Below are positions 8,317-19,404 of a DNA stretch of 64,000 nt, piece by piece. Origin of the DNA: Candidatus Heimdallarchaeota archaeon LC_3 (GTDB taxonomy: Archaea; Asgardarchaeota; Heimdallarchaeia; Hodarchaeales; LC-3); NCBI GenBank assembly GCA_001940645.1, contig MDVS01000131.1, positions 1-64,000 on the forward strand, given 5' to 3'. The stretch's first letter is position 1. Each line of letters begins with the position of its first letter. Both the position numbers and the translations under genes were made by a program. Below the pieces are notes generated by a model, which saw only the letters and a program-made list of their open reading frames with translations, had not been told where the DNA came from and made no database searches.

Positions 8317-9579
8317 ATGAATTCTGAAGAAACAGATGCGACAGAAAAAAAGCTCTTTGAAAGGCGATATGACCTCGATTGGTTCCGAACAATTGCAGTT
8401 TTATTAGTATTTCTCTTTCATAGTATGCTGATCTTTTCCCTAGCCGGAATAGGAAATATATCTATTCTGAATAACGAATTTCACGTGTTACTGGATATCA
8501 TAGTTCTTTTACTTGTTTCAATTGGGATGCCTTTATTTTTTATCATTTCAGGCGCAGGAACTTATTATGCTTTAAAGATTATAAAAAACACGGATAATTT
8601 GGATAACAAACTGTTTATTAAAGCCCGTTTTGTTCGCTTGATGATTCCATTCTTCATAGCTATATTTACATATATTTCATTAATATCCTATGCCGGACGA
8701 ATTCGTCCCTATTATAACAATCAACCTTTTGAAGGAAATTTCATAGACCATTACTTCAATGGTTATCTATTTGGGGGATTAAGAGGTCTACAAGAGGGAG
8801 CAACTTTTCTATGGACTGGAGATCATCTTTGGTATTTGATCATCCTGTTCAGCTTCTCTTTAATATTTTTACCACTTTTTCTCTTATTTGAAAAAGAAAA
8901 GAATCGAGAAAGACTTTCTAAAATTGCTAAAAGGCTTGAAAAAACGGGGTTAATATATTTATTAATTATTCCACCAATTTTTTTTGTTGGTTTCGATCTT
9001 GGGATGGCTAACTTAGGAGGAGATATAAGCAAAATTTGGCGTTTTCTCTTTCCAATTACAGGAGGTTGGTCTGTTTTAATGTATATACCTTATTTTATTT
9101 ATGGTTACCTCTTTACCTCTCATGATAAACAATTCAAGAAATCTCTTGAAAAAAATTCTTTGCCTGCCTTGTATATTGCAATTCTAACAGCAATATTGGG
9201 ATTACCTCTCTTATTTAGCTTCTTACTCACGAGTCAGGGAGATCTTTCCTTACTTGGACTTTTTACATCACGTGCACTACTTCTCACTTTTGGTTGGAGC
9301 ATAATCATTATACTACTATCTCTCGTACGTAAATACTTATCATTTAACCATAAGTGGTTGAAATTTTTAAATGAGATTACATTACCATTCTATATTCTCC
9401 ATATGGTTGTTTTAATAGTCGTAGCTTACTTCATAGTCCAGCTAAACCTAGGAGTTTTCATGAAATTATTCCTTCTCATCTTTATATCCTTAATAATAAT
9501 TCTAAGCTTAGTATTAATCATCAGACAGGCGAACATCCTTCGATTCATATTTGGAATGAAACTAAAAAAGAAGACCTAA
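8317..9579 (+). CDS. Acyltransferase-3 family membrane protein
   Basis: A 420-residue integral membrane protein with about ten transmembrane segments. Near the N-terminus it has the family signature [20 protein letters not shown], with the conserved Arg and the putative catalytic His. It continues with [15 protein letters not shown], typical of the OafA/acyltransferase-3 family. These enzymes move acyl groups, often acetyl, onto sugars of surface glycans. The start ATG at 8317 follows a short spacer after the upstream membrane protein. In this archaeon it may modify surface-protein glycans or a lipid head group, which is inference from the family and the nearby surface-protein genes. Confidence 0.85.
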   Translation: MNSEETDATEKKLFERRYDLDWFRTIAVLLVFLFHSMLIFSLAGIGNISILNNEFHVLLDIIVLLLVSIGMPLFFIISGAGTYYALKIIKNTDNLDNKLFIKARFVRLMIPFFIAIFTYISLISYAGRIRPYYNNQPFEGNFIDHYFNGYLFGGLRGLQEGATFLWTGDHLWYLIILFSFSLIFLPLFLLFEKEKNRERLSKIAKRLEKTGLIYLLIIPPIFFVGFDLGMANLGGDISKIWRFLFPITGGWSVLMYIPYFIYGYLFTSHDKQFKKSLEKNSLPALYIAILTAILGLPLLFSFLLTSQGDLSLLGLFTSRALLLTFGWSIIIILLSLVRKYLSFNHKWLKFLNEITLPFYILHMVVLIVVAYFIVQLNLGVFMKLFLLIFISLIIILSLVLIIRQANILRFIFGMKLKKKT

Positions 9580-9604
9580 ATTCAAAAAATTAGGAGAAAT
9601 ACGA

Positions 9605-10531
9605 ATGAAAGCAATAATATGTGAAAAATACGGCCCGCCTGAAGTTCTCAAAATAAAAGAGATAGAGAAACCTACTCCCAAAGACAATGAAGTCCTCATA
9701 AAAATATTTGCAACAACTGTCCACAGAGGGGATTCAAGAATACGAGGTTTAAGCATTCCTGGACCTAAATGGCAAAAAATTTTAATGCGAGTATATTTGG
9801 GTATCAGGGGTCCAAGGAAAAAAATATTAGGAATGGAGCTTTCGGGAGAAATTGAAGAAATAGGTGAGAAAGTACAACATTTCAAGAAAGGTGATTTAAT
9901 CTTTGCGGCTACAGGTATGGGTTTCGGAGCTTATGCTGAATATAAGTGTATGTCGGAAAATGGCTTGATATCAATAAAACCTGCCAATATGTCTTTTGAA
10001 GAGGCTGCCACTATTCCTAATGGAGCTTTTACAGCTTTATGCATTATTAAGCAAGCAAATATCCAGAATGGACAAAAAATTCTTATCTACGGAGCATCCG
10101 GAAGTGTAGGTACATTCGCAGTCCAATTTGCTAAGAATTTAGGTGCAGAGGTAACTGGAGTTTGTAGTACATCTAATTTAGAAATGATTAGTTCTCTAGG
10201 GGCAGATAAAGTAATTGATTACACAAAAGAAGATTTCATGCTATTGGGTGAAACTTATGATGTTATCTTTGATGCGGTAGGTAAGATTTCATCTTCCCAA
10301 GGTAAAAAATTTCTGACAGAAAACGGAATCTATCTTGACGTTCACAAATCATCGGACAAATGCAAATTCAAGGCTAAAGCGTTAAATGAGCTCAAAGAAA
10401 TGATTGAGGAAGATAAGCTGAAAACAATTATTGATAGAACTTACTCATTTGAGGAAATAGTCGAAGCTCACCGATATGTAGATAAAGGGCACAAAAAAGG
10501 AAATATAGCAATAACAGTTAATAAAGGTTAG
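9605..10531 (+). CDS. Zinc-independent MDR oxidoreductase, quinone-reductase-like
   Basis: A 308-residue medium-chain dehydrogenase/reductase. It begins [15 protein letters not shown], has the GroES-like domain with [14 protein letters not shown], and a Rossmann domain with [20 protein letters not shown]. The cysteine ligands of the structural-zinc loop are absent, which points to the quinone oxidoreductase/enoyl-reductase side of the family. It should use NAD(P)H on an enone, quinone or similar acceptor. A GGAG motif precedes the ATG by about eight bases, and the gene follows the acyltransferase by 25 bases, perhaps in one operon. Confidence 0.85.
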   Translation: MKAIICEKYGPPEVLKIKEIEKPTPKDNEVLIKIFATTVHRGDSRIRGLSIPGPKWQKILMRVYLGIRGPRKKILGMELSGEIEEIGEKVQHFKKGDLIFAATGMGFGAYAEYKCMSENGLISIKPANMSFEEAATIPNGAFTALCIIKQANIQNGQKILIYGASGSVGTFAVQFAKNLGAEVTGVCSTSNLEMISSLGADKVIDYTKEDFMLLGETYDVIFDAVGKISSSQGKKFLTENGIYLDVHKSSDKCKFKAKALNELKEMIEEDKLKTIIDRTYSFEEIVEAHRYVDKGHKKGNIAITVNKG

Positions 10532-10538
10532 AATAATA

Positions 10539-11135
10539 AGTCTGCTTCTTCTTATTCAAAAAATCTTCATCACTACTATAAATGCAGGAGTAAAAGTTTT
10601 TGATGTCAGCAATAATTCAAATCCTTTTGAAGTAGGATCCTATACAGGGACCGATGATCCTTCAATCATATCTGGAGAGATGACAATAATGGGAGATTTG
10701 CTATTTCTAGTCAATTATGAATTTGAGGCCAGAATATTAAATATATCTGATTTAGAAAACATCGTTGTAGTAGCAAAGGACTTTTTCAAAAGTGATTCAT
10801 TGGTGGGAGTAAATATCAGAAATGATTTGGCTTATTTCTCAGCAATAGAAGATGGATTAGCAATTTTCGAAATACAAGATCCTAAATCTCCAGTAAAAGT
10901 TGCTCATTAGAAAATAAATGAATCTCTTGTAACCAGAAAACCTTACAGAATATTTCTGGATGAAAAATATATCTATCTAACATTTCAGGACCTTGACTGG
11001 GGAATATTTGAAATAAAAGGAAATACTAACTCAGTTACTACCGATCAAGTAGAATCGTCTCTGAATTTTAGTCCATTATTGATTGTGATTCTATCATTAG
11101 TAGTCTTTAGTAAAAGGATTCGAAAAATTATTTAA
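10539..11135 (+). pseudogene. LVIVD-type beta-propeller surface protein remnant, interrupted by TAG
   Basis: The frame is open from 10539 with no start. It reads units such as NAGVKVFDVSNNSNPFEVGSY and DGLAIFEIQDPKSPV, the repeat style of LVIVD propeller proteins. TAG at 10908 interrupts it. The same frame then continues through YIYLTFQDLDWGIFEI into a C-terminal transmembrane segment with a basic tail, ending at 11133-11135. It is both 5'-truncated and nonsense-broken, so it is a decayed surface protein. Confidence 0.7.
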
Positions 11136-11277
11136 AAAAATAATTTTATGAACTTTAAAACAAAATTATTGAATAATTATTCAATTCTTAAAAGATCAAG
11201 ATAAAGAGGAATATTTTTGATCCAAGTTAAATTGGATCAAGAAAATTTAGAGAAAAAAAGTTAATTGGGTGTTATAT

Positions 11278-11496
11278 TTAATATGATTTATGTTTTTGAA
11301 AGCAATCTCTACAATAAACAGGTTTTCCTTGAGTTGGAACAAAGGGGACTTCGGCTTCATTTCCACAATCAGAACAGGTAACTTTATGCATTTCTCTTGG
11401 AGCTCTGTTAAAGCCTCCTCCTTGATTACCACCTGATCTTCTGTTTCCTCCATATCCACCACGTTGATTACTATTATTTTTACGTTTAAATGACAT
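11278..11496 (-). CDS. Small CxxC zinc-ribbon protein with Gly/Arg-rich N-terminus
   Basis: A 72-residue protein with an Arg/Gly/Asn-rich disordered N-terminus (RGGYGGNRRSGGN) and a C-terminal zinc ribbon, C-x2-C (CSDCG) then C-x2-C (CRDC), ending HKSY. Small proteins of this kind are common in archaea and are thought to bind nucleic acid through the RG-rich part. It is encoded 13 bases downstream of an OB-fold protein on the same strand. A joint role with single-stranded DNA or RNA is plausible inference. Confidence 0.75.
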   Translation of the reverse strand: MSFKRKNNSNQRGGYGGNRRSGGNQGGGFNRAPREMHKVTCSDCGNEAEVPFVPTQGKPVYCRDCFQKHKSY

Positions 11497-11509
11497 TATT
11501 TAATTCACC

Positions 11510-11908
11510 TTAATACTGATAACTGTTCCTTCTTTGTGGTCGTTCATGAACCTCATCACTTCTGTTATTAGAATCATTTGTTTCAAATTCTTCTTCTATA
11601 GGAGTGAAGTTACCGAACTTTCCACGTGCTAATCGTAAAGAGTCTCTGTAAATGTTAACATAACCATTTTCTATTTTGAAAAATTTTCCTTCTTCCAATA
11701 ATTCAATATCGTCATCCCAGGCTGATACTAAAATTGACCCGGTATCGTCAGATACGGTTATGTCACTAATACGATGGGTTTCATATTCATTATTTTTACT
11801 TGAAACTTCTCTTGTTTCTGATTTGTTCATTACTTTGAATAATAAACGAAATTTATTTTCCAAAGGTTTTAATTCACTAATTTTAGTGTCTTTTATTTCT
11901 GTTTCCAT
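11510..11908 (-). CDS. OB-fold single-stranded nucleic-acid-binding protein (SSB/RPA-like)
   Basis: About 132 residues with one OB-fold: ISELKPLENKFRLLFKVMNK, then RISDITVSDDTGSILVSAWDD and a last strand with NGYVNIYRDSLRLA. The acidic/Asn C-terminal tail (EEEFETNDSN) followed by Arg-rich residues fits a small archaeal SSB. It should coat single-stranded DNA, perhaps RNA. I chose the ATG at 11908 instead of the GTG at 11950 because the extra 14 residues do not belong to the fold. It forms a two-gene unit with the zinc-ribbon protein downstream. Confidence 0.8.
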   Translation of the reverse strand: METEIKDTKISELKPLENKFRLLFKVMNKSETREVSSKNNEYETHRISDITVSDDTGSILVSAWDDDIELLEEGKFFKIENGYVNIYRDSLRLARGKFGNFTPIEEEFETNDSNNRSDEVHERPQRRNSYQY

Positions 11909-12130
11909 GTTTGATCTACTTCTTATATTAAATAGAATTAAGGCTATCACGAATTGTTAAACCAAAAATTTACCCAAAACTAAAAAGGAAAATTGAAAAC
12001 GGTAAATTAATCGTTTTTCTTAATAATCGAAAGAGTAAAAAATAAAATTCTATTAATTTGAACTTTATTTTAGAGGTTATAACTGCGAGTGTTGTCGAGA
12101 TTTCTTTCTCAAATTTGGAAATATATCGAT

Positions 12131-12259
12131 ATGTGGACAATTGTGGTTTTTGCAGGCCAAGATGCAAGGACAGATTTCTATTTAATGCACTTTTCGGATC
12201 TGTGGATAAAAAACTTGGAGGAATTAAAAGCAATGAATTATAAAAGTACCAATCATTAG
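12131..12259 (+). other. Possible short coding remnant
   Basis: A 42-codon frame reads VVFAGQDARTDFYLMHFSDLW then LEELKAMNYKSTNH and a stop. QDARTDFYLMHF resembles QDKRTEFYFMHF in the broken membrane-protein gene at 4069, so it may be debris of the same family, but the match is short. The stretch 11951-12297 holds nothing else I can support. Confidence 0.25.
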
Positions 12260-12297
12260 AACAAAAATATAGGGGAAAAAATAATCTGATTCTGAAT

Positions 12298-15200
12298 CTA
12301 TTTTCTCCTTCTAGTAGAAACTATTATTAGAAAACCAAATAATAGAAGAATTTCTAACGAAAATCCAGGAATGGATACAGATGCCTGAGTTTCAGAACTA
12401 GTGGTCGATGGAATTGGTTTTGAGAGTGTTGGTTGTGAGAGTGTTGGTTGTGAGTTTGGATCAATAACTGGATTAACAGAACTACCTGAAATTTCATTTG
12501 AAAATAAACTTTCTCCATTTAAATTTTTAGCAGTAAGAACATAAAAGTATATTATTGTACTATCAAGACTTATTGATGTATCATTGTACTCAAAGATATC
12601 GACTGATAACGTGGCAATCAAATCAAAGGATTCTCCTGTAATCATCGATCTATATATTTTATAACCCGTAATTTGTGAACCACCATCGTCTATTGAGGAA
12701 CCCCAATAAATCATAATCCATCCATAACCGTCTATATGAGATGTATTCGATGGTGCCGCTGGTATCGTAGATGGTGTGACGGAAATTTCTGATGTAAAAG
12801 CACTTGAACCTAATTGGTTAACAGCTAATACTTTATAGTAGTATTGTTGTCCATTTATTAATCCAATATTTACATAAGTCGTGCTAGTTATGTTTGCGAG
12901 GATGAAAAACCCTGAACCAGGAGTTTGGCTTCTGTATATCCGATATTCAATAATAGAATACCCACCATCATTTGGTTCAGTCCATTCTAAGGTAATATTG
13001 GAATTTCCAGAAATACCTTTGAAATTTGTCGGAATTTCAGGCTTGGAGCCTGGTTTTATAGTTTTTTCAGCAGACGGTGTGCTTGCTCCAATGAAATTCA
13101 GACTCTTAATAACATAATAATAAGTAACTCCATTAGTTAAGCCATAGTCAATATAAAAAGTAGTTATTTCATTTACTGTCGTAATTAATGAGTACCCAGA
13201 ACCAGAGGTTATAGATCGATATATTTCAAAACCTGTTAATGGTGATCCACCATCATCAGCTGGAGCAATCCAATCTAATCTAGCTGAACTATTTCCTAAT
13301 ATTAAATCAAAAGATATTACTGGATTTGGATAGGTAGCAACGGTTGTTGAAACTTCTACTGAAGGAATACTTTCACCTTTAATATTTTTTGCAATAATGT
13401 AGTAATAATAAGTAGTTCCTACTAAAAGGTTCGAATCTACGTAACTCGTTGCATCTCCTATAACTGATTTTATTAGAATAAAACTTGTCCCTGAAGTTGT
13501 TGAGCGATAAATGAGATATTCAATTATTGGAAATCCATTATTATTAGATGCAATCCAATTTATTGAGATATTTTTATCTCCTATTGATAATAAAATATTT
13601 ATCGGGCTAGTTGGAACTGTTCCTGGAGTTTCAAAAACTTCAAAGGATGCTGTACCGTTGCCAATTGTAGTTTCTGCTACTACATAATAATAATATGTCT
13701 GGCCATTAATTAGATTCGAATCGAGATATCCATTAGTTGAAGTATTAGATCCTATATACGTATAATTTGATCCACTGGTTATCGATCTATAGATATGATA
13801 CCCATTTACAATATAGCCGCCATCATCTACGGGATACAACCAACTCAATGTAATGGTATTATTACTACCTATGGCTGATAGATTATCTACGGGTCTGGGT
13901 TTATTTGCTGGTATTCCAGTAATTTCCCCGGAATAAATAGATTCTCCTTTTACACTAACTGAGGATATAACATAGTAATAAATATTTCCGTTAACGACAT
14001 TTGTATCAATATAAGATGTTCCAGAGGTTACATTAGCTATACTAGTGTACGAACCACCTTGAATATTTGATCTATAAACTCTATATTCATAAACGGAAAA
14101 TCCCCCATTATCTATTGGTGAAGACCATGAGAGATCAACCTGGCCATTACTATTGGTTAAAATAATGTTTGAGGGAGGTTGAGGAATGGTAAATGGAATA
14201 GCTGTTTTTTCAACAGAGCTGAGTCCTTCACCAATAATATTGGTAGCTTTAACAATATAATAATAACTTACTCCATTAGTTAGAACTGAATCAGTATAAG
14301 TAGTGACAGCAAATCCCACACTATCAATTAAAGAATAGTTAGAACCAGAAGTGTTGGATCTATAAATATTATAATCAATGATATTTGACCCACCATTGCT
14401 TATTGGAACAGCCCAAATTATTGATATATTCTTGTCTCCTGCGACCACATTAAAAGTTTGTGGAGAGGAGGGAGTTGTGGCAGGGTTACTAATTATTTCA
14501 TTTGAATTAAGTGATTCCCCTTTACTATTCACAGCTGTAACTACGTAATAGTAAGTATTACCATTAGTTACTGATGAATCTAAGTAGATTGAAGATAATG
14601 AAGTACCAATCTGGGAATATCCTGAACCAGAAATAGTGGATCTATAAATACGAAACTCTATAATAGCTAAACCACCATTATTACTTGGAGCAATCCAAGA
14701 AATATTTACCAAATTATTTCCATTAGTACTTGTAAGGCTTTGCGGAATTGAAGGCACAAATCCAGGATTTGAACTATCTACATTTGAAAATAATCCTTCA
14801 CCACGAATATTGGAAGCTGATATTTTATAGTAATAGGTAACACCATTTGATACTGATGTATCATTATATTCTAATACAGAAACAGTGCTAATTTTTGTGT
14901 AAGGTCCATTACTTAACAAAGCTCTGTAAACATTATAACTATCAATTGAACTACCACCATCATCATTTGGAGCTGTCCAAGAAATGTTTAAGTATCCTAT
15001 GCTTGGAGTTGGAGATAACAAAACAGGTGCTGACGGAATGGTCGAAGGTGTAGCACTAATTTCTGTAGAATTAGCACTTGTGCCTACACTATTAATTGCA
15101 TTAATCATGTAATAATACATAACACCATTTGTTAATCCAGTGTCGTTATAGATATTGAAGGAGGATACTGATATTAAAGCATAATTTGAACCTGACGTAG

Positions 15201-16551
15201 TAGAACGAAGGATATTATAACTTGTTATAATATCTCCTCCATTTGACGGAATATCCCAGTTAAGGTTTATAGTCCTGTTTCCAGATGAAATAACTATATT
15301 GGTCGGAATAGAAGGAACTGTTGCAGGTTTTGCAGAAACCTCAGTAGAAAATTGACCTTCACCCTCGCTATTAGATGCTGTTAAAACATAATAGTATGTC
15401 ACTCCATTTGTCACAGTTGAATCATTATAGAAGGTAATTTCCGTAGTAGTCTCTGCTATATTAAGATAACCGCTACCACTACTAATAGAACGATATATTA
15501 TATAAATTGTAAGATCTGATGATCCGTTATTTGTTGGAGGAGTCCATGAAATGGAAACTAGACTATCGCCTTGAACGGCAATAAGATTAATTGGTGGGGA
15601 TGGAACATTCGCTGTAGTGACCTGAATTTCATTTGAATTTACACTTTCTCCTTTGACATTCCATGCAGTCACTACATAGAAATATTGTGTTCCTGAAGAA
15701 ACAGTATTATCTGTGTAATTTGTAATTCCTGTTATATTTACTATTCTTATATATGGTCCACCCCCAGTTATAGATCTATATATTGAATATTGAGTAATGG
15801 GAGAACCACCATTGTTAGAAGGAGTTATCCAAGTCAAATTTACATGATCAACTGCTGAAAGGCCGGACAATGATAAAGGCTGTGTCGGTGGTCCAAATGG
15901 CTGCATTTGTAATTCATTAGACGAGACGGATTCGCCTTTAACATTGAATGCCGTTATCACATAATGAAATGTTATACCATTTGTAACAGAATTATCTACA
16001 TAACTTAGTATTGTTACCGTTGCAATATTAGTATACGGTCCCCCACTTACGGTTCCACGATATACATTATACCCCAAAATAGCAGAACCACCATCGTTTG
16101 TTGGAATATCCCAAGATAAAGAGACTGAACTATCATCAGCTGTTCCATTTAAATTTTGTGGAGCAGTTGGTTTTTGCGAAGGAATTGATGATATTTCATT
16201 TGAAAAACCCGATTGACCAATGCTATTATTTGCTGTAACTTTATAATAGTAAGTAATTCCATTTGAAACAGCTAAATCAACATAATTTAATGAAACTAAG
16301 GTTGCTGTATTTACAAATCCTGTACCGCTAGTAGTCGATCGATATATTGTGTAACCAATTAATGGAGAACCACCATCTGAATTAGGCGAATTCCAAGATA
16401 AGGATACATTATTATCTCCACTAATTGCAGTCAAAACAGAAGGAGGATCAGGAATAGTGGCAGGTGTTCCAACAGCTTCACTTGATAGTATTCCTTCACC
16501 TTTAATATTGAGCGCTGAAACTTTATAATAATATGTAATACCATTAATCAC
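12298..16551 (-). CDS. Giant fibronectin-III surface protein, C-terminal part
   Basis: About 1,417 residues made almost entirely of fibronectin type III modules of about 95 residues, each with a pattern like P-x-x-P, a W-x-x-P strand, DGG, YxIYRS, TNGxxYYYxV and GES. I count fourteen complete modules here (modules 9-22). The C-terminus has a Thr/Ser/Pro linker, then IPGFSLEILLLFGFLIIVS and RRRK, a PGF-CTERM-like anchor. The reading frame is the same as that of the gene ending at 16633: the two are one gene split by a TAA. The codons between that stop and 16551 continue module 8 without a break. Cell-surface adhesion or an S-layer-associated role is inferred. Confidence 0.85.
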   Translation of the reverse strand: MINGITYYYKVSALNIKGEGILSSEAVGTPATIPDPPSVLTAISGDNNVSLSWNSPNSDGGSPLIGYTIYRSTTSGTGFVNTATLVSLNYVDLAVSNGITYYYKVTANNSIGQSGFSNEISSIPSQKPTAPQNLNGTADDSSVSLSWDIPTNDGGSAILGYNVYRGTVSGGPYTNIATVTILSYVDNSVTNGITFHYVITAFNVKGESVSSNELQMQPFGPPTQPLSLSGLSAVDHVNLTWITPSNNGGSPITQYSIYRSITGGGPYIRIVNITGITNYTDNTVSSGTQYFYVVTAWNVKGESVNSNEIQVTTANVPSPPINLIAVQGDSLVSISWTPPTNNGSSDLTIYIIYRSISSGSGYLNIAETTTEITFYNDSTVTNGVTYYYVLTASNSEGEGQFSTEVSAKPATVPSIPTNIVISSGNRTINLNWDIPSNGGDIITSYNILRSTTSGSNYALISVSSFNIYNDTGLTNGVMYYYMINAINSVGTSANSTEISATPSTIPSAPVLLSPTPSIGYLNISWTAPNDDGGSSIDSYNVYRALLSNGPYTKISTVSVLEYNDTSVSNGVTYYYKISASNIRGEGLFSNVDSSNPGFVPSIPQSLTSTNGNNLVNISWIAPSNNGGLAIIEFRIYRSTISGSGYSQIGTSLSSIYLDSSVTNGNTYYYVVTAVNSKGESLNSNEIISNPATTPSSPQTFNVVAGDKNISIIWAVPISNGGSNIIDYNIYRSNTSGSNYSLIDSVGFAVTTYTDSVLTNGVSYYYIVKATNIIGEGLSSVEKTAIPFTIPQPPSNIILTNSNGQVDLSWSSPIDNGGFSVYEYRVYRSNIQGGSYTSIANVTSGTSYIDTNVVNGNIYYYVISSVSVKGESIYSGEITGIPANKPRPVDNLSAIGSNNTITLSWLYPVDDGGYIVNGYHIYRSITSGSNYTYIGSNTSTNGYLDSNLINGQTYYYYVVAETTIGNGTASFEVFETPGTVPTSPINILLSIGDKNISINWIASNNNGFPIIEYLIYRSTTSGTSFILIKSVIGDATSYVDSNLLVGTTYYYYIIAKNIKGESIPSVEVSTTVATYPNPVISFDLILGNSSARLDWIAPADDGGSPLTGFEIYRSITSGSGYSLITTVNEITTFYIDYGLTNGVTYYYVIKSLNFIGASTPSAEKTIKPGSKPEIPTNFKGISGNSNITLEWTEPNDGGYSIIEYRIYRSQTPGSGFFILANITSTTYVNIGLINGQQYYYKVLAVNQLGSSAFTSEISVTPSTIPAAPSNTSHIDGYGWIMIYWGSSIDDGGSQITGYKIYRSMITGESFDLIATLSVDIFEYNDTSISLDSTIIYFYVLTAKNLNGESLFSNEISGSSVNPVIDPNSQPTLSQPTLSKPIPSTTSSETQASVSIPGFSLEILLLFGFLIIVSTRRRK

Positions 16552-16632
16552 CGAAAAGTCAACTATTGAAAAAAATGAAGTTGATGTAAGAAGAGAGTAA
16601 CCAGTGCCACTTGTAGTTGATTTATATACTTT

Positions 16633-19404
16633 TTATGCTGTAATATTTGATCCACCATCGTCACTTGGGGCAGTCCAGTTAACAATTACATATCCATCTC
16701 CTACAGCGATATTACTAATAAAAGGAGCTCCCGGTAATGTAGATGGTGTTGCAGATGCTTCGTTTGAAAATCCTCCTTCACCAATAGAATTATTTGCTGT
16801 GACTTTATAATAGTAAGCTTGACCATTTAAAGCAGTATTATCAACATAGGAGGTTGAAACCGATGTTGTTAGAAATGTAAAACCTGAGCCGCTAGTTGCT
16901 GATTTATAAATAGTATAATTAGTTATAGTTGATCCCCCATTTGAATTTGGTACATCCCATGAGAGTGATATACTATTATTTCCACTAATAGCGACTAATC
17001 CAGTCGTTATTCCGGGAGTGGTAGCTACTAAGGTTGAAATTTCTGCTGATTCTGTTCCTTCACCTTTAACATTAACTGCTGTTACGACCCAGAAATAAAC
17101 ATCGCCATTTTGAACATTAGTGTCAGTAAAATTGGTTAATGATGAAGTAGAGATTAAAGTATATGGTCCCCCACTTGCATCTCCCCTATAGATTTTATAA
17201 GAGGTTATGGCACTTCCACCATCTGAAGATGGTGTTGACCAACTTAGAATTGCACTGTTATCACCGGAAACAACGCTTAATGATTGGGGTGCTTCTGGGA
17301 TTGTAGAGGGAACTGAACTTGCTTCATTAGAATATGTCCCCTCTCCTATTGTATTATTAGCTGTAACTTTATAGTAATATACGACTCCGTTTGTAAGTCC
17401 GTTTGAATCTGTATAAGAAAGTCCCATTGAAGTGCCAATTTTTGTAAAACCAGAACCAGAACTTAATGATCTGTAAATATTATATCCTGTGATAGCTGAT
17501 CCACCGTTTAATAATGGTGTTGTCCATGTCAATCCTATTTGTTGATTACCTGAAGAAGCAGTTAATGATTGTGGGAACCCTGGAGTGGTAACGGGTATTG
17601 CTGAAATCTCAGAAGACTTTAATCCTTCCCCGTTAATATTTAACGCAGATATCACGTAGAAGTATTCATTTCCATTAATTAATCCGTTATCGACATATAA
17701 TGTAATACTTGAGGTCCCAATTAGTGAATATGGTCCCCCAGTACTACTACTTCTATAAATTTTATATGAAGTTATACCACTTCCTCCATTATTAGGTGCT
17801 ATCCATGTAAGATTTACTTGTGCATTTTCAACTGTTTTAAAGAGTCCTGTTGGTATGTCGGGAATTGTTGATGGTGTAGAACTCGCTTCGTTAGAAAATC
17901 CCCCTTCTCCTATAGAATTATTTGCAGAAACTTTATAAAAATAAGTTTGTCCGTTTGACAAGCTCAGATCTATATAATTAAGGGTTAAACTAGTATCTAT
18001 CTTAGAAAATCCTGAACCTGAAGTAGTTGATCTATAAATATTGTATCCAGTAACATTGGCCCCATTATTTGATGCTGGAGCACTCCAAGAAAGAGTTATG
18101 TTTTGATTTCCGTATTTAGCAGACATAGATTGGGGTGCTGAAGGCGGTGCTGCGGGAGTGGCAGAAGCTTCACTACTCTGAGCTCCTTCTCCATTACTAT
18201 TAATTGCAGATACTTTATAATAGTAAGTGTCGCCATTCGCTAATCCCGAATCGATATAAGAATTAGTTGTATTAGTGCCGATTGAAGAAAATCCTGAACC
18301 CGAAATTAAGCTTCTATATATTTTATACGATGAAATAGGATTACCACCATTATTTGGAATAGTCCATGATAAAGATATTTCTGAGTTGCCAGACGTGGCA
18401 ATAAGGCCTGAAGGGGTTGAAGGAATGGTTGATGGTGTTTCACTCGTTTCTGAGGATTTGGCTCCTTCATCTATTGAGTTTGTTGCACTAACTGCAAAAT
18501 AATACAGTTGACCATTGGTTAAACTCGTTGCAGTATAAGTTGTTCCAGTAGTTATTCCAATGTTTGTAGTCGCACCACCTGGAGTAATTCCTTGAAAAAT
18601 TGTATAATTACTGATAGAACTACCTCCATTATTTGCTGGTGCCGTCCAACTAAGGAAAACTTGCTCATTTCCGCTAGACGATGTTAATCCAGTTGGTTCA
18701 TCCGGTACTGTAGTAGCCTTAAATGTTAAAGAATAAAATCCTCTGGCTGAATTAGAATGCTTATTTGTAAAACTGTCTGAACTATGATGAGCCCAAATAA
18801 TCGTTGTTGCTTGTTCAGCTGTAATGATATTATCAGAACTAGTATCTCCAGTGTCTAATTGTCTTTTGAATTCAATAGTCGTCCATCCACCAGTCTCTGA
18901 CCCTGCAAATGCAGAAATATCGTTACTCCCACCATTACTTATATCAGCTAGATGACCCGTTCCACCATCCCCTATATCATCTCTAATATAAGTTGTACCA
19001 CTACTCACGTACCCAATAACTATATCAGCACCATCCATTCTATTAGCTTCAATTGCACCAAAACCTATAGCCACCCAACCGGTGTTTAATGCTTTTACGC
19101 CTACTGTTATCGAACTTGTGACCAAATCAATGGTATAATGTAATTCAAAAGTACCAGAAACAATAATTTCCGTGAAGGAATATTCTCCAACATTGATTGT
19201 ACCGTCTATAACATTTTGAATTTTTTGTGGTGTTTTAAAAGAGTTTTCCCCATCAGAAGAGTATCCGTATTTCCAAGGAATTTCAATTTCTTCAATAACA
19301 AGGTTTTGATCATAATTATTATTTTTTAGAATATTGAAATTACTCATCAAAATTAAAGGAATTAAAAAAGAAACAATAAGTAGAAAATTCACTTTTACCT
19401 TCAT
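16633..19404 (-). CDS. Giant surface protein, N-terminal part: signal peptide, DOMON, FN3 modules
   Basis: The preferred start is the ATG at 19404, which opens a signal peptide (KVKVNFLLIVSFLIPLILM). Residues of about 50-230 form a DOMON domain: GWVAIGFG, MDGADIVIGYV, and a late HHSSDS...ARG. DOMON domains bind haem or sugars at the cell surface. Seven complete fibronectin-III modules follow, and the eighth is cut by TAA at 16633-16635. At that position the module pattern calls for Tyr (ITxYKVYKS), a one-base change from TAT or TAC. Frame continuity into the downstream part shows an ancestral protein of about 2,370 residues. Confidence 0.85.
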   Translation of the reverse strand: MKVKVNFLLIVSFLIPLILMSNFNILKNNNYDQNLVIEEIEIPWKYGYSSDGENSFKTPQKIQNVIDGTINVGEYSFTEIIVSGTFELHYTIDLVTSSITVGVKALNTGWVAIGFGAIEANRMDGADIVIGYVSSGTTYIRDDIGDGGTGHLADISNGGSNDISAFAGSETGGWTTIEFKRQLDTGDTSSDNIITAEQATTIIWAHHSSDSFTNKHSNSARGFYSLTFKATTVPDEPTGLTSSSGNEQVFLSWTAPANNGGSSISNYTIFQGITPGGATTNIGITTGTTYTATSLTNGQLYYFAVSATNSIDEGAKSSETSETPSTIPSTPSGLIATSGNSEISLSWTIPNNGGNPISSYKIYRSLISGSGFSSIGTNTTNSYIDSGLANGDTYYYKVSAINSNGEGAQSSEASATPAAPPSAPQSMSAKYGNQNITLSWSAPASNNGANVTGYNIYRSTTSGSGFSKIDTSLTLNYIDLSLSNGQTYFYKVSANNSIGEGGFSNEASSTPSTIPDIPTGLFKTVENAQVNLTWIAPNNGGSGITSYKIYRSSSTGGPYSLIGTSSITLYVDNGLINGNEYFYVISALNINGEGLKSSEISAIPVTTPGFPQSLTASSGNQQIGLTWTTPLLNGGSAITGYNIYRSLSSGSGFTKIGTSMGLSYTDSNGLTNGVVYYYKVTANNTIGEGTYSNEASSVPSTIPEAPQSLSVVSGDNSAILSWSTPSSDGGSAITSYKIYRGDASGGPYTLISTSSLTNFTDTNVQNGDVYFWVVTAVNVKGEGTESAEISTLVATTPGITTGLVAISGNNSISLSWDVPNSNGGSTITNYTIYKSATSGSGFTFLTTSVSTSYVDNTALNGQAYYYKVTANNSIGEGGFSNEASATPSTLPGAPFISNIAVGDGYVIVNWTAPSDDGGSNITA

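Noticed and set aside
11970..12233. 87-codon minus-strand frame
   Set aside because: Low-complexity Ser/Leu/Phe composition and no family; it overlaps a more plausible plus-strand remnant.
12298..19404. About 285-bp periodicity considered as a DNA repeat array or CRISPR
   Set aside because: The period equals one fibronectin-III module (about 95 codons), copies differ widely at DNA level and there are no spacers.
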